A stretch of DNA of 64,000 bases from WHTX01 sp038255145 (GTDB lineage Bacteria; Actinomycetota; Acidimicrobiia; Acidimicrobiales; CAIXPF01): positions 47,351 to 111,350 of the forward strand of contig JBBSLP010000009.1 of assembly GCA_038255145.1 (NCBI GenBank), read 5' to 3'. The position numbers and the translations under genes are program-made. Positions 6,899-16,035 of this stretch are shown piece by piece (positions within the stretch are counted from its first letter, which is position 1; every line of letters starts with the position of its first letter). The notes under the pieces were generated by a model. The model was not told the DNA's origin. It searched no databases and was given only the letters and a program-made list of their open reading frames with translations.

Positions 6899-9382
6899 AT
6901 GTCCGCGTTGGACCGCTATCGCGTCCTCGACCTGACCACGGAGCGAGGGTGGCTCTGCGGCAAGGTGCTGGCCGACCTCGGCGCCGAGGTCATCAAGGTC
7001 GAACCCCCGGGCGGCGACCCCGACCGCCATCGGGGCACGCCGGAGGACGCCCTGGCCCCCGACCCCCAGCGCAACCTGCGCTGGCGCTTCCAGAACCGGG
7101 GCAAGCGCTCGATCGTCCTCGACCTCGACGACGCCGCGGACCGGGCCCGGTTCCGTGGCCTGGCCGCGGGGGCCGACCTGGTGCTCGAGTCCTTCGATCC
7201 CGGCTGGCTGGAGGCGCGCGACCTCGGACCCCAGGACCTGTTGGCCGTCAACCCCCAGCTCGTCGTCACCTCCATCACCCCCTGCGGCCGCACCGGGCCC
7301 CATGCCGGCTGGGCGGCCAGTGACCTGACCGTGGCCGCGGGCACCGGCCTCATGTGGCTGACCGGGGATCCCGACCGGGCTCCGGTCCGGGTCTCGGTGC
7401 CCCAGGTGTTCCTCCACGCCTCCATGGAGGCGGCCGTGGGTTCGCTCATCGCCCTCCAGGGGGCGCAGCGCCACGGCGTGGGCCAGCACGTCGACGTCTC
7501 GGCCCAGCTGGCGGGCATGCGCTCGCTGATGAACGCCCAGGCCTTCCACGTGCTCGAGGGGCGTGAGCTGGTGCGCACGGGAGCGTGGTCGGGCTACAGC
7601 CACGCCCGGTTCCGCATGATGTACCGCTGCGCCGACGGCTGGGTGGTGCTGGTGCCCCTGGGCGGCCAGCTGGGCGGGCCCCTGATGCACCACCTGTTCG
7701 ACTGGGCCGCCCGCGACGGCCTGGGCGACCCCGACCTGGCCGCGGTGGACTGGATCGAGATCGACTTCGCCGAGGTGGCGGCGCGGCCCGACGGCGAGGG
7801 GGTTCGCTTCTTCGATGCCGTCTCGGCCACCTTCGAACGGCTCTTCGCCGGCAAGACCAAGGCCGAGCTCTACCGGGCGGCGCTGGACCACCTGCTCCTG
7901 CTGGCCCCGGTCAACACCGTGGCCGACCTGCGGGTGGACGAGCAGCTGACGGCTCGCGGCTACTTCGAGGTCGTGGCCGGCGAGGAGCACGACGGTCGGG
8001 CGCTGTGCCACGCCGGACCCTGGGCCCGGCTGTCGGGCACGCCGCTGTGCCCCACCGCCGCCGCCCCCACCACCGGCGAGCACACCGACCAGGTGCTGGC
8101 CCAGGCCCCCCGCCACCCGGCGCCCCCGGGTGCCGACGCCGGGACCCAGCCCGTGGGCCTGCCCTTCGAGGGCCTCAAGGTGCTCGACATGTCCTGGGTG
8201 GGGGTGGGGCCGATGACGGCCAGCTACCTGGCGGCGTACGGGGCCACCGTGATCCGCGTCGAGTCCTCCACGCGCCCCGACGTGCTGCGTCTGGGTCCGC
8301 CCTTCCGCGACGGCAAGCCGGGCATCGACAACTCGCACTTCTACGGCGACTTCAACGCCGGCAAGCTCGGCCTCGGTCTCGACCTCAACCGGCCCGAGGG
8401 GCGCGAGGTCGTGTGGCGGATGATCGGGTGGGCCGACGTGGTCCTCGAGTCCTTCACCCCCAAGGCCATGCGGGGCTGGGGCCTCGACCACGCGGCGGTC
8501 GCCGCCCGCCACCCGTCGGTGGTGATGCTGTCGACGTGCATGCAGGGCCAGACCGGCCCCCGGGCCGACTACCGCGGCTTCGGGACGCTCATGGCCTCCC
8601 TGGCCGGGTTCTACGAGGTGACCGGGTGGCCCGATCGCGACCCGAGCCTGGTCTACGGCGCCTACACCGACTTCGTGGCCCAGCGCTTCACCACCACCGC
8701 CCTGCTGGCCGCCCTGGACCACCGCCGCCGCACCGGCCAGGGCCAGCACATCGACGTGGCCCAGTTCGAGGCCGCCCTGCAGTTCCTGGGCCCCGAGCTG
8801 CTGGCCTACGAGGTGGACGGCCGCCTGGCCGCCCGCCACGGCAACCGCGACGCCGACCGCTGCCCCCACGGCGTCTTCGGGTGCCGCCCTGAGGCGGGCC
8901 GCCCCGAGGGCTGGGTGGCCATCGCCTGCGAGGACGACGACCAGTGGGCCGCCCTGGTCGAGGCCCTGGGCTCGCCCTCGTGGGCCACCGACCCCGGCCT
9001 GGCCCACCTCGAAGGGCGGCGGGCGGCCGAGGACCGCATCGAGGCCGAGCTGACGGCGTGGACGGCCCCCCAGACCCCCTCGCAGGTGACGGCCCGCCTC
9101 CAGCCCCGGGTGGCCGTGGCCCCGGTGCAGGGTGTGCCCGAGCTGCACGAGGACCCCCAGCTCGCCCACCGGGGCTACTGGGTGCCCCTCGACCACCCCA
9201 GCTACGGCCGCACCCCCTACTCGGGTCTGCAGGCCCTGCTGTCGTGCACGCCGGGACGCTTGACCGGACCGGCGCCCCGGCTGGGCGAGCACACCTGGCA
9301 GGTCCTGACCACCATCGCCGGCTACGGCGACGACGAGGTGGCCGCACTGCTGGCCGACGGCGTGGTCGAGCTGGCCACGTGA
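6899..9382 (+). CDS. Fused double-domain family III CoA-transferase
   Basis: 827 residues, about twice the usual ~400, comprising two CaiB/BaiF domains (about 3-395 and 420-820). Each begins with the expected VLDLT/VLDMSWVG strand and the AEVIKVE/ATVIRVE motif. The C-terminal domain keeps the catalytic Asp in YTD (Asp591). The N-terminal domain has Phe171 at the corresponding point, so it is probably structural. Family III enzymes are interlocked dimers; fusion gives a pseudo-heterodimer with one active site. It follows the crotonase by 59 nt. Substrate unknown, perhaps a steroid, terpenoid or aromatic acid as for other fused actinobacterial members (inference). Confidence 0.85.
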   Translation: MSALDRYRVLDLTTERGWLCGKVLADLGAEVIKVEPPGGDPDRHRGTPEDALAPDPQRNLRWRFQNRGKRSIVLDLDDAADRARFRGLAAGADLVLESFDPGWLEARDLGPQDLLAVNPQLVVTSITPCGRTGPHAGWAASDLTVAAGTGLMWLTGDPDRAPVRVSVPQVFLHASMEAAVGSLIALQGAQRHGVGQHVDVSAQLAGMRSLMNAQAFHVLEGRELVRTGAWSGYSHARFRMMYRCADGWVVLVPLGGQLGGPLMHHLFDWAARDGLGDPDLAAVDWIEIDFAEVAARPDGEGVRFFDAVSATFERLFAGKTKAELYRAALDHLLLLAPVNTVADLRVDEQLTARGYFEVVAGEEHDGRALCHAGPWARLSGTPLCPTAAAPTTGEHTDQVLAQAPRHPAPPGADAGTQPVGLPFEGLKVLDMSWVGVGPMTASYLAAYGATVIRVESSTRPDVLRLGPPFRDGKPGIDNSHFYGDFNAGKLGLGLDLNRPEGREVVWRMIGWADVVLESFTPKAMRGWGLDHAAVAARHPSVVMLSTCMQGQTGPRADYRGFGTLMASLAGFYEVTGWPDRDPSLVYGAYTDFVAQRFTTTALLAALDHRRRTGQGQHIDVAQFEAALQFLGPELLAYEVDGRLAARHGNRDADRCPHGVFGCRPEAGRPEGWVAIACEDDDQWAALVEALGSPSWATDPGLAHLEGRRAAEDRIEAELTAWTAPQTPSQVTARLQPRVAVAPVQGVPELHEDPQLAHRGYWVPLDHPSYGRTPYSGLQALLSCTPGRLTGPAPRLGEHTWQVLTTIAGYGDDEVAALLADGVVELAT

Positions 9383-9503
9383 GCTCGACGGGGGCCGTCC
9401 GCGACTCCGTTCAACCCGGCTCCGGCCTGTGGACTACCGTTCCCGGCGGACGAACCGCCCATCCAGCACGCCCCTCCAGCACGTTGAGAACACGGGGATA
9501 TCG

Positions 9504-11045
9504 ATGAACCTGGCCAGCCTGCTCGACCTGCCGGCGATGATCGCTCCCGAGGCCACCGTCGTGGTCGACGGCGATCGCACCATCACCTACGAGGAGCTGC
9601 GGGCCGACGCCGCCAAGGTGTCGGGCCTGCTCCGGTCCCTGGGCATCGAGGCCAACGACCGGGTGGGCATCCTGGCCACCAACCGGGTGGGCGTGCTCGA
9701 GGTCCTCTTCGGCATCGCCGCGGTCGGGGCCACCGCCGTGCCCATGAACTACCGGGCCGGTCTGGACGAGGCCCGCCACCTGCTGGGCGACAGCGGCACC
9801 AAGGTGCTCTTCACCGAGAACCGCTACCAGCCGCTGGTCAACGAGGTGAAGCCCGAGACGCTCGAGCACGTGTACTCCTTCGACGACGGCTCCTACGAGG
9901 CCGCCCGCGACGGGGCCGAGCCCGACGAGCTGGTCGAGGACGTCGACGAGAAGCAGCTGGCCGTGCTGCTCTACACCTCGGGCACCACCTCGCTGCCCAA
10001 GGGCGTCATGCTCACCCACGAGGCCCTCACCGGCTACGTGATGGGGGCCAACGACGCTGCGGACGGCGAGGACCACGGCCGGGTGCTGCTGGCCGCTCCG
10101 CTGTACCACATCGCCGGCATGACCTCGACGCTGAACGCCCTGTACTCGGGCCGCGTCACCGTGCTGCTGCCCCAGTTCGAGACGGCGGCCTGGCTGGCCG
10201 CGGTGCCCGTCTACAAGATCACCCACGCCTTCCTCGTGCCCACCATGCTGGCCCGCCTGCTCGACGACCCCACCCTGGGGACCACCGACCTGAGCTCGCT
10301 GGAGGCCCTCACCTACGGCGCCGCCCCCATGCCCCCGCCCGTCATCCGCCGGGCCATCGACCTGTTCCCCCGCACCGTGGCCTTCGCCGGCTCCTACGGC
10401 CAGACCGAGACGACGTCGACGGTGGCCGTCCTCGACCCCGACGACCACCGCATCTGGGACGGCACCGACGAGGAGCAGGCCCAGAAGCTGCGCCGCCTGC
10501 GCTCGGTGGGCCGGGTGCTCGACGACGTGCAGGTCCAGGTGGTCGACCCCGACGGCAACATCGTCGACGCCGGGGTGCCCGGCGAGGTGTGGCTGTCCAC
10601 CTTCCGCAAGATGGAGGGGTACTGGGGGGCCAAGGAGAAGACCCGGGTCACCGTGGACGACGAGGGTTGGATCCACACCGGTGACCTGGGCTACCTCGAC
10701 GACGAGGGCTACCTGTACCTGGTGGGCCGGGCCGGCGACATGATCATCCGCGGCGGGGAGAACATCGCCCCCGACGAGGTCGAGGCCGTCCTGTACGAGC
10801 ACCCCGACGTGCTCGAGGCCGCCGTGGTCGGCGTGCCCGACGAGGAGTGGGGGGAGCGGGTGGTGGCCAGCGTGGTCCTGCGCGAGGGTGCCCCCGGCGT
10901 GGACGTGCTCATGGACCACTGCCGCAAGCACCTGGCCAGCTTCAAGCGCCCCGAGCGCATCGTCGTCATGACCGAGCTGCCCCGTACGTCGACGGGCAAG
11001 CTGCTGCGCCGCGACCTGGTGCCCGTCCTCAGCGAGCCGTCGTAG
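9504..11045 (+). CDS. Acyl-CoA synthetase (AMP-dependent ligase)
   Basis: 513 residues. LLYTSGTTSLPKG (about 153-165) is the AMP-binding P-loop, YGQTETTS the adenine motif, GDLGYLDDEGYLYLVGRAGDMIIRGG-type residues form the hinge, and PRTSTGKLLRRDL near the C-terminus carries the catalytic lysine. The enzyme converts a carboxylic acid, CoA and ATP to acyl-CoA, AMP and PPi. As last gene of the cluster starting at 4075 it would supply activated substrate. The ATG at 9504 is preferred over a longer frame because homology begins there; a TACCGT element 64 bp upstream may be the promoter. The 3' end overlaps the convergent ATPase gene by 17 bp. Confidence 0.88.
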   Translation: MNLASLLDLPAMIAPEATVVVDGDRTITYEELRADAAKVSGLLRSLGIEANDRVGILATNRVGVLEVLFGIAAVGATAVPMNYRAGLDEARHLLGDSGTKVLFTENRYQPLVNEVKPETLEHVYSFDDGSYEAARDGAEPDELVEDVDEKQLAVLLYTSGTTSLPKGVMLTHEALTGYVMGANDAADGEDHGRVLLAAPLYHIAGMTSTLNALYSGRVTVLLPQFETAAWLAAVPVYKITHAFLVPTMLARLLDDPTLGTTDLSSLEALTYGAAPMPPPVIRRAIDLFPRTVAFAGSYGQTETTSTVAVLDPDDHRIWDGTDEEQAQKLRRLRSVGRVLDDVQVQVVDPDGNIVDAGVPGEVWLSTFRKMEGYWGAKEKTRVTVDDEGWIHTGDLGYLDDEGYLYLVGRAGDMIIRGGENIAPDEVEAVLYEHPDVLEAAVVGVPDEEWGERVVASVVLREGAPGVDVLMDHCRKHLASFKRPERIVVMTELPRTSTGKLLRRDLVPVLSEPS

Positions 11046-13842
11046 GCCCGACCCCCGTGGGCGCGACGTCCCCGTGGGGGGCCGTGATCGGCGTCCCGTC
11101 CGCGCGCCGACGGTTCCACGCCTTGACCGCTTCGAGGACGGCGAGCATGGCCAGGCCAGCGGCGGCACAGAGGGCCAGGTCGGCCAGGCCGATCGACTCG
11201 AGGTCGAGGAACCCGCGCAGTGGTGTGGAGATCGCCACCAGCTGGAGTGCCACGACGACGCTGGCGATGGCCAGCATCACCGGGTTCGTCCGGAACCCGA
11301 TCGAGCGGAGCGACCCGGTGCTCGATCGGGTGCCGATGGCCTGGGCCACCTGCATGAAGGCCAGGGTGGTGAAGATCATCGTCTGCCACCCGGGCCGACC
11401 GGTCTCCTTGTAGATGAAGCCGATGCCGAGCGACACCGCCCCGATCAGGGAGCCGATCCAGATCGTGCGCCGTCCGAGGCCGCCGGCCCACAGGCTCTGT
11501 CCGGGCCGGTGCGGGGGGCGCCGCATGACGCCGCGCTCGGCGGGCTCGACGCCCATGGACAGACCGAGGAGGCCGTCGGTCATCAGGTTGAGCCACAGCA
11601 GCTGCAGCGGCAGGAGGGCGATGGCCGAGTCCATGTCACCGCCGGCGAGCAGGTAGGGCAGCGGCCACCCGAGCATCACGATGATCTTGCCGAGGTTGCC
11701 GGCCACGGCGAAGCTGACGAACCGGCGCAGGTTGTCGTAGATCACCCGCCCCTCTTCGACGGCGGCGACGATGGTGGTGAAGTTGTCGTCCCGCAACACC
11801 ATGTCCGACGCCTCCTTGGACACGTCGGTTCCGGTGATGCCCATGGCCACCCCGATGTCGGCGCGCTTGAGGGCGGGGGCATCGTTGACGCCATCGCCGG
11901 TCATGGCCACGACGTTCCCTTGCCGTTGCAGGGCATCGACGATGCGCAGCTTGTGTTCCGGGGACACCCGTGCGAACACCGAGACGCCGGCGGCCGCCTG
12001 ATCGAACTCGGCATCGGTGAGGCGGTCGAGATCGAGGCCGGTGAGCACCTGGTCATCGGTGGCGATGCCCAGCTCAGCGGCGATGGCCTTGGCTGTCAAC
12101 GGGTGGTCACCGGTGATCATCACCGGCCTGATGCCGGCAGTGCGGCACACGGCGACCGCATCGCGCACCTCGGCGCGCGGCGGGTCGATCATGCCGACCA
12201 ACCCCAGCAGGACGAGCCCGCTCTCCGCGTCAGCGGAGAGGGCGGCAGGATCAGCGGCGTCCGCGGCGTCGTGCAACCGGACCGCGACGCCGAGCACCCG
12301 TCGGCCGCTGCCCGCCAGCCGGTCGTTGGCGTCGAGGAGGCGCCGTCGCCACGCATCGTCGAGATCCACGGGCCCGTCGTCGCACCACACACCGACGGCC
12401 CGCCCGATGAGCCCGTCGATGGCACCCTTGACGAACGAGATCGGGCGATCCTGGGGGAGGCTGGCGAACAGCGCGGACGCGCCCTCGATCGACCCGTGCA
12501 CGGTGCTCATCCGCTTGCGGCCCGAGTCGAACGGGTTCTCGCCGACGCGCACGATCCGCGATCGAAGGTCGGCGATGTCGACCCCCGCCCCGATCGCGAG
12601 TTGCAGCAGGGCCGTCTCGGTCGGGTCACCGATGAGGACGAGCTCACGGTGCTCGTCCCGACCGACCTGGGCGTCGTTGCACAGCACGAGGGCACCGAGC
12701 AACGCCTGCGCCGCGCCCGGGAGCGCGTCGACCTGCGCAGCACGGTCCACCTCGATGGGGACCTCGTGGTCAGCGACGTCGAGCATCGTCACCGCCATCT
12801 TGTTCTGCGTGAGCGTCCCCGTCTTGTCCGAGCAGATCACGGTCACCGAGCCCAGCGTCTCGACGGCCGGCAGCCGACGGATCAGGGCCTGACGGCGGAG
12901 CATGCGCTGGGAACCGATGGCCAGGGTGAAGGTCACCACCGCGGGCAGGCCCTCGGGGATGACGGCGACGGCCACGCTGATCGCCGTGAGCAGCAGGTCG
13001 GCGGCGGGTTCGCCACCGAGTGCGCCCATCACGACGACCAGTCCGGCGACGACCAGCCCGACCAGTGCGAGCTGCTTGCCCACACGATCGAGTCGCTCCT
13101 GCAGCGGTGTGTCCTCCGAGCCCACGCTCTGGAGCAGCCCAGCGATCCGGCCCAGCTCGGTGGTCATGCCGGTGGCCACCACGAGGGCGACGCCCCGACC
13201 GGTCGTGACCTGCGTGCCGCTGTACGCCATGCACAGGCGATCGCCCAGCGCGACCCGCTCGCCGGCGATCGGCTCCGTCTGCTTGTCGGCGGGCTCCGAC
13301 TCGCCGGTGAGGGTGGCCTCCTCGATGCGCAGGTTGGCGGCCTCGAGCAGCCGGACATCGGCAGGGACGATCGATCCCGCCTCGAGCTGGACGATGTCAC
13401 CCGGTACCAGGTCGACGGCCGCCACCTCGCTCGTGCGCCCGCTGCGCACGACCCGCACGGTGGGCACCGCCATCTTGCGCAAGGCGGCGATGGCCTGTTC
13501 GGCCCGGTACTCCTGGAAGAACCCGAGTGAGGCGAACAGCACCACGATGGCGCCGATCGCACCGGCCTCCAGGTACTTGCCGAGGAGGAGGGACAGCAGG
13601 GCGGCGCCGATGAGTATCAGCACCATGACGGCGGAGATCTGCTGCCAGACGAGGCGCCACGGGCTCGTCGAACCACTGTCGACGAGCTCGTTCGTCCCGT
13701 GCTCCGCCAGTCGCTCGGCCACCGCGGCCGCGTCGAGCCCGTCCCGGGTGGCGCCGAGTGCGGCGAGGGCGTCGTCGCCGGTGATCCGGTGCCAACCGCC
13801 GTCCGACACCGCGTTGGCGGGAAGCGTGCTGCGTGTCGTCAC
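11029..13842 (-). CDS. P-type cation ATPase (P2A-like)
   Basis: 937 residues with cation ATPase N-terminal domain, then TGES (179-182), PEGLP in M4 (296-300), phosphorylation motif DKTGT (339-343), and TGDGVND (648-654), plus about ten membrane segments. The PEGLPA motif and length match the P2A/PMR1-like group, which pump Ca2+ or Mn2+; the ion here is unproven. The start is a GTG at 13842 with GGAGGGA 6 nt upstream; the open frame continues upstream without homology. Codon choice is less GC-extreme than in neighbouring genes (more CTT, GCA and ATC-GAT words), hinting at separate history. Convergent with the acyl-CoA synthetase, overlapping 17 bp. Confidence 0.9.
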   Translation of the reverse strand: MTTRSTLPANAVSDGGWHRITGDDALAALGATRDGLDAAAVAERLAEHGTNELVDSGSTSPWRLVWQQISAVMVLILIGAALLSLLLGKYLEAGAIGAIVVLFASLGFFQEYRAEQAIAALRKMAVPTVRVVRSGRTSEVAAVDLVPGDIVQLEAGSIVPADVRLLEAANLRIEEATLTGESEPADKQTEPIAGERVALGDRLCMAYSGTQVTTGRGVALVVATGMTTELGRIAGLLQSVGSEDTPLQERLDRVGKQLALVGLVVAGLVVVMGALGGEPAADLLLTAISVAVAVIPEGLPAVVTFTLAIGSQRMLRRQALIRRLPAVETLGSVTVICSDKTGTLTQNKMAVTMLDVADHEVPIEVDRAAQVDALPGAAQALLGALVLCNDAQVGRDEHRELVLIGDPTETALLQLAIGAGVDIADLRSRIVRVGENPFDSGRKRMSTVHGSIEGASALFASLPQDRPISFVKGAIDGLIGRAVGVWCDDGPVDLDDAWRRRLLDANDRLAGSGRRVLGVAVRLHDAADAADPAALSADAESGLVLLGLVGMIDPPRAEVRDAVAVCRTAGIRPVMITGDHPLTAKAIAAELGIATDDQVLTGLDLDRLTDAEFDQAAAGVSVFARVSPEHKLRIVDALQRQGNVVAMTGDGVNDAPALKRADIGVAMGITGTDVSKEASDMVLRDDNFTTIVAAVEEGRVIYDNLRRFVSFAVAGNLGKIIVMLGWPLPYLLAGGDMDSAIALLPLQLLWLNLMTDGLLGLSMGVEPAERGVMRRPPHRPGQSLWAGGLGRRTIWIGSLIGAVSLGIGFIYKETGRPGWQTMIFTTLAFMQVAQAIGTRSSTGSLRSIGFRTNPVMLAIASVVVALQLVAISTPLRGFLDLESIGLADLALCAAAGLAMLAVLEAVKAWNRRRADGTPITAPHGDVAPTGVGPTTAR

Positions 13843-14036
13843 CCGATCCCTCCAGCGGCGGCATGGACCAGCCGGGCACGGTCGGTGAAGGTGCACATGG
13901 GCAAGTTGAGACCCTTTCAGCGCGCGGGCAAGCGATCGCTGATGGTCTTCCCGCCCCACCGGGGGCTGGCCGCGCCGGCTCTTCGAGCGTGATGACGACG
14001 GGCCTCGTGGGGTACTCCCCTTCAGTGCGCTACATG

Positions 14037-14699
14037 CTAGGCGCCCCGGTCGATCCACACCTGGGTGTCGATGCCCAGCTCGACGAAGCGCTCCTCGGCC
14101 CAGATGGGCATGGGGAGCTCCTCGCCGGCCTCGAGGCGGTTGAACATGGGGCCGTCGTCGGCCCACACGTGGCAGCTGCCCCGGTTGCGCTCGAAGTGGA
14201 CCCGGCGCTGCTCGTCGCGCCGGCGCACGTCGACGGGGGCGCCGTCGGGCTCGGGCTCCATGAACGAGAAGATCGACTGCAGGGCAACGGGAGCCATGGC
14301 CTGCAGCAGCATGGTCACGTGGGTGCAGCCCCGGGGACCGCCGAACAGCTCACGCACCTTGTGGGTGAAGCCCCGGGCGATGGACAGGCCCACCAGGCCC
14401 TCGTAGCGGCCGAGGATCTCCCGGCACTCGTGGTGGGGACGGGTCTCCATCACGGGGATGGCGGCGGTGATCTCCAGGCTGGGCACCTCGATGATCAGGT
14501 CCACGATCATGTGGTGGATGGTCATGGGCTTGTCGTCCTCGACCAGCACCCACAGCCCGTCGGGCTTGGTGTCACGCAACTGCCCCCGCAACCGCAGGGT
14601 GGTGGGCCCGGCCCGATAGGCGTCCACCCGGTAGTCACGGGTGTGCAGGAGCGGCTCACCCTCGGGATCGATGGCCGACAGCGGGGGGACGTGACTCAC
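14037..14699 (-). CDS. DUF2889 family protein
   Basis: 220 residues. The pattern HTRDYRVDAYRAGPTTLRLRGQLRDTKPDG followed by IHHMIVDLIIEVPSLEI and a conserved CREI...GLVGLSIARGFTHKV resembles DUF2889, a family of unknown function often found near CoA-ester catabolic genes. No membrane segment or signal. The GTG at 14699 is chosen over a longer frame because TACCGT lies 8 nt upstream and because the longer frame would run into the preceding gene's 3' end. Confidence 0.7.
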   Translation of the reverse strand: MSHVPPLSAIDPEGEPLLHTRDYRVDAYRAGPTTLRLRGQLRDTKPDGLWVLVEDDKPMTIHHMIVDLIIEVPSLEITAAIPVMETRPHHECREILGRYEGLVGLSIARGFTHKVRELFGGPRGCTHVTMLLQAMAPVALQSIFSFMEPEPDGAPVDVRRRDEQRRVHFERNRGSCHVWADDGPMFNRLEAGEELPMPIWAEERFVELGIDTQVWIDRGA

Positions 14700-14707
14700 G
14701 TGTCGAG

Positions 14708-14713
14708 ACGGTA
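14708..14713 (-). promoter_or_regulatory. Leaderless -10 hexamer of the DUF2889 gene
   Basis: TACCGT on the minus strand, 8 nt upstream of the GTG at 14699. Confidence 0.45.
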
Positions 14714-14745
14714 GCGACGACGACACCGGCGGCACGAGCCGGGGG

Positions 14746-15933
14746 TCAGGCCGCGGCGAGGCGCAGGACCTGGCCACCACCCACGCAGACACCGCAGTTG
14801 GCCACGTAGACGGCACCGTCATCGCCGACCAGCACCCCGGTGGGGAAGTTGAGATCGGTGTCGCGGACGACGCTGCGGGTGCCGTCGGGAGCGATGCGGG
14901 TCAGCCGGCCACCGGTCTGGGGCGCCAGCAGGCTGTCCTTGGCCAGCTCGAGCACGTAGAGGCTGCCGTCGGGACCGAAGGCCAGGTCGGAGATGTTGGT
15001 GAAGCCGGTGGCCCAGGGCTGGGCCCCCTTCGACGCCGTCCACCGGTACACCTGGGCCCCGCCTATGGGGAAGGGGAAGCCGGTCAGCTCGCCGATGTAG
15101 AGGGCGCCGTCGGGGCCGAGCACGACCGAGGTGGGCACGGCCTGGGCCCAGGCCGTCGTGCCCGGGGGGCGGCCGAGGAAGGGCGGCAGCTCGGCCCGGC
15201 GGGGGTCGAGGGTGGCCAGGGTGGACACGTGGCCCCGCGAACTGCGGTGCAGCACGGAGTTGCCGCCGGCGTCGACGACGAACTGCTGGCCGTACACGGC
15301 GAGCACGCCCTCGGGGTTGCTGTCGATGAAGGACCCGGGGTCGCCCGAGTCGGGGTTCTGGGCCGCTTCGTAGGCCACCAGGTCGGCCCGGGGCTCGGCC
15401 CTCAGGGTGCCGCCGGGGCCGTCCACGACCTCGGCCAGGTGACCGAGCATGTGGGCAGCGGGGGGCAGCACGTCGTCGCGCTGGGACGGCGTACCCCCCA
15501 GACCGACGACGATGTAGGTGCGGCCGGTGGTGGCGTCGTAGGAGACGCCCTCGACGCCCACGGGCTCGAGACCACCCGGTGCGGCCAGGCTGGGGAGGCC
15601 TTCGAGGACGCGCGACTGCACACCGTCACGCACGGCGGTCAACCCGGCGGTGAGCCCGAAGCAGATGGTGCTGGTGGCACCGCTCGGGGCCGGCTTGGGC
15701 ACGCACACGTCGCCACCCCGACCCGCCTCGGCCACGAGCAGCTCGCCGTCGGGGCCCCAGGACAGGTCCCGGGGGGCATCGAGCCCGCTGGCCACCACGG
15801 TCCACGCCGGCTGGGCGCCGACGGGGTGCAGCTGGGCCGCGCCCAGGGCCAGCGCAGCCGCGGCCACCAGGCCGCCACCTCGGGCCACACGGGCCGTCCT
15901 CGACGTCTGCTTCGGCCTGACCTTGGTCATCAT
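14746..15933 (-). CDS. Secreted beta-propeller protein, ScyD/ScyE-like
   Basis: 395 residues from an ATG-ATG pair. An N-terminal basic region, a hydrophobic stretch and an Ala-x-Ala-like site (VGAQPA) form a signal peptide. The mature part repeats WGPDGELLVAEAG, LGPDGALYIGEL, FGPDGSLYVLELA and VGDDGAVYVANCG, the blades of an NHL/SMP-30-like propeller, as in ScyD/ScyE family proteins. Role outside the cell unknown; scytonemin biosynthesis is not implied by homology alone. Start could also be GTG codons 3-6 nt upstream, nearer to a GGGAG sequence. Confidence 0.7.
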   Translation of the reverse strand: MMTKVRPKQTSRTARVARGGGLVAAAALALGAAQLHPVGAQPAWTVVASGLDAPRDLSWGPDGELLVAEAGRGGDVCVPKPAPSGATSTICFGLTAGLTAVRDGVQSRVLEGLPSLAAPGGLEPVGVEGVSYDATTGRTYIVVGLGGTPSQRDDVLPPAAHMLGHLAEVVDGPGGTLRAEPRADLVAYEAAQNPDSGDPGSFIDSNPEGVLAVYGQQFVVDAGGNSVLHRSSRGHVSTLATLDPRRAELPPFLGRPPGTTAWAQAVPTSVVLGPDGALYIGELTGFPFPIGGAQVYRWTASKGAQPWATGFTNISDLAFGPDGSLYVLELAKDSLLAPQTGGRLTRIAPDGTRSVVRDTDLNFPTGVLVGDDGAVYVANCGVCVGGGQVLRLAAA

Positions 15934-16035
15934 CACCACAGCACTCCCACCCGCGCTACCCCCACACCGTCGCATCACGACGGCCACCGGGCGGCGCGGT
16001 CCGGACGCTAGCCGTGGGTCCCGAGGCCGATGTGG

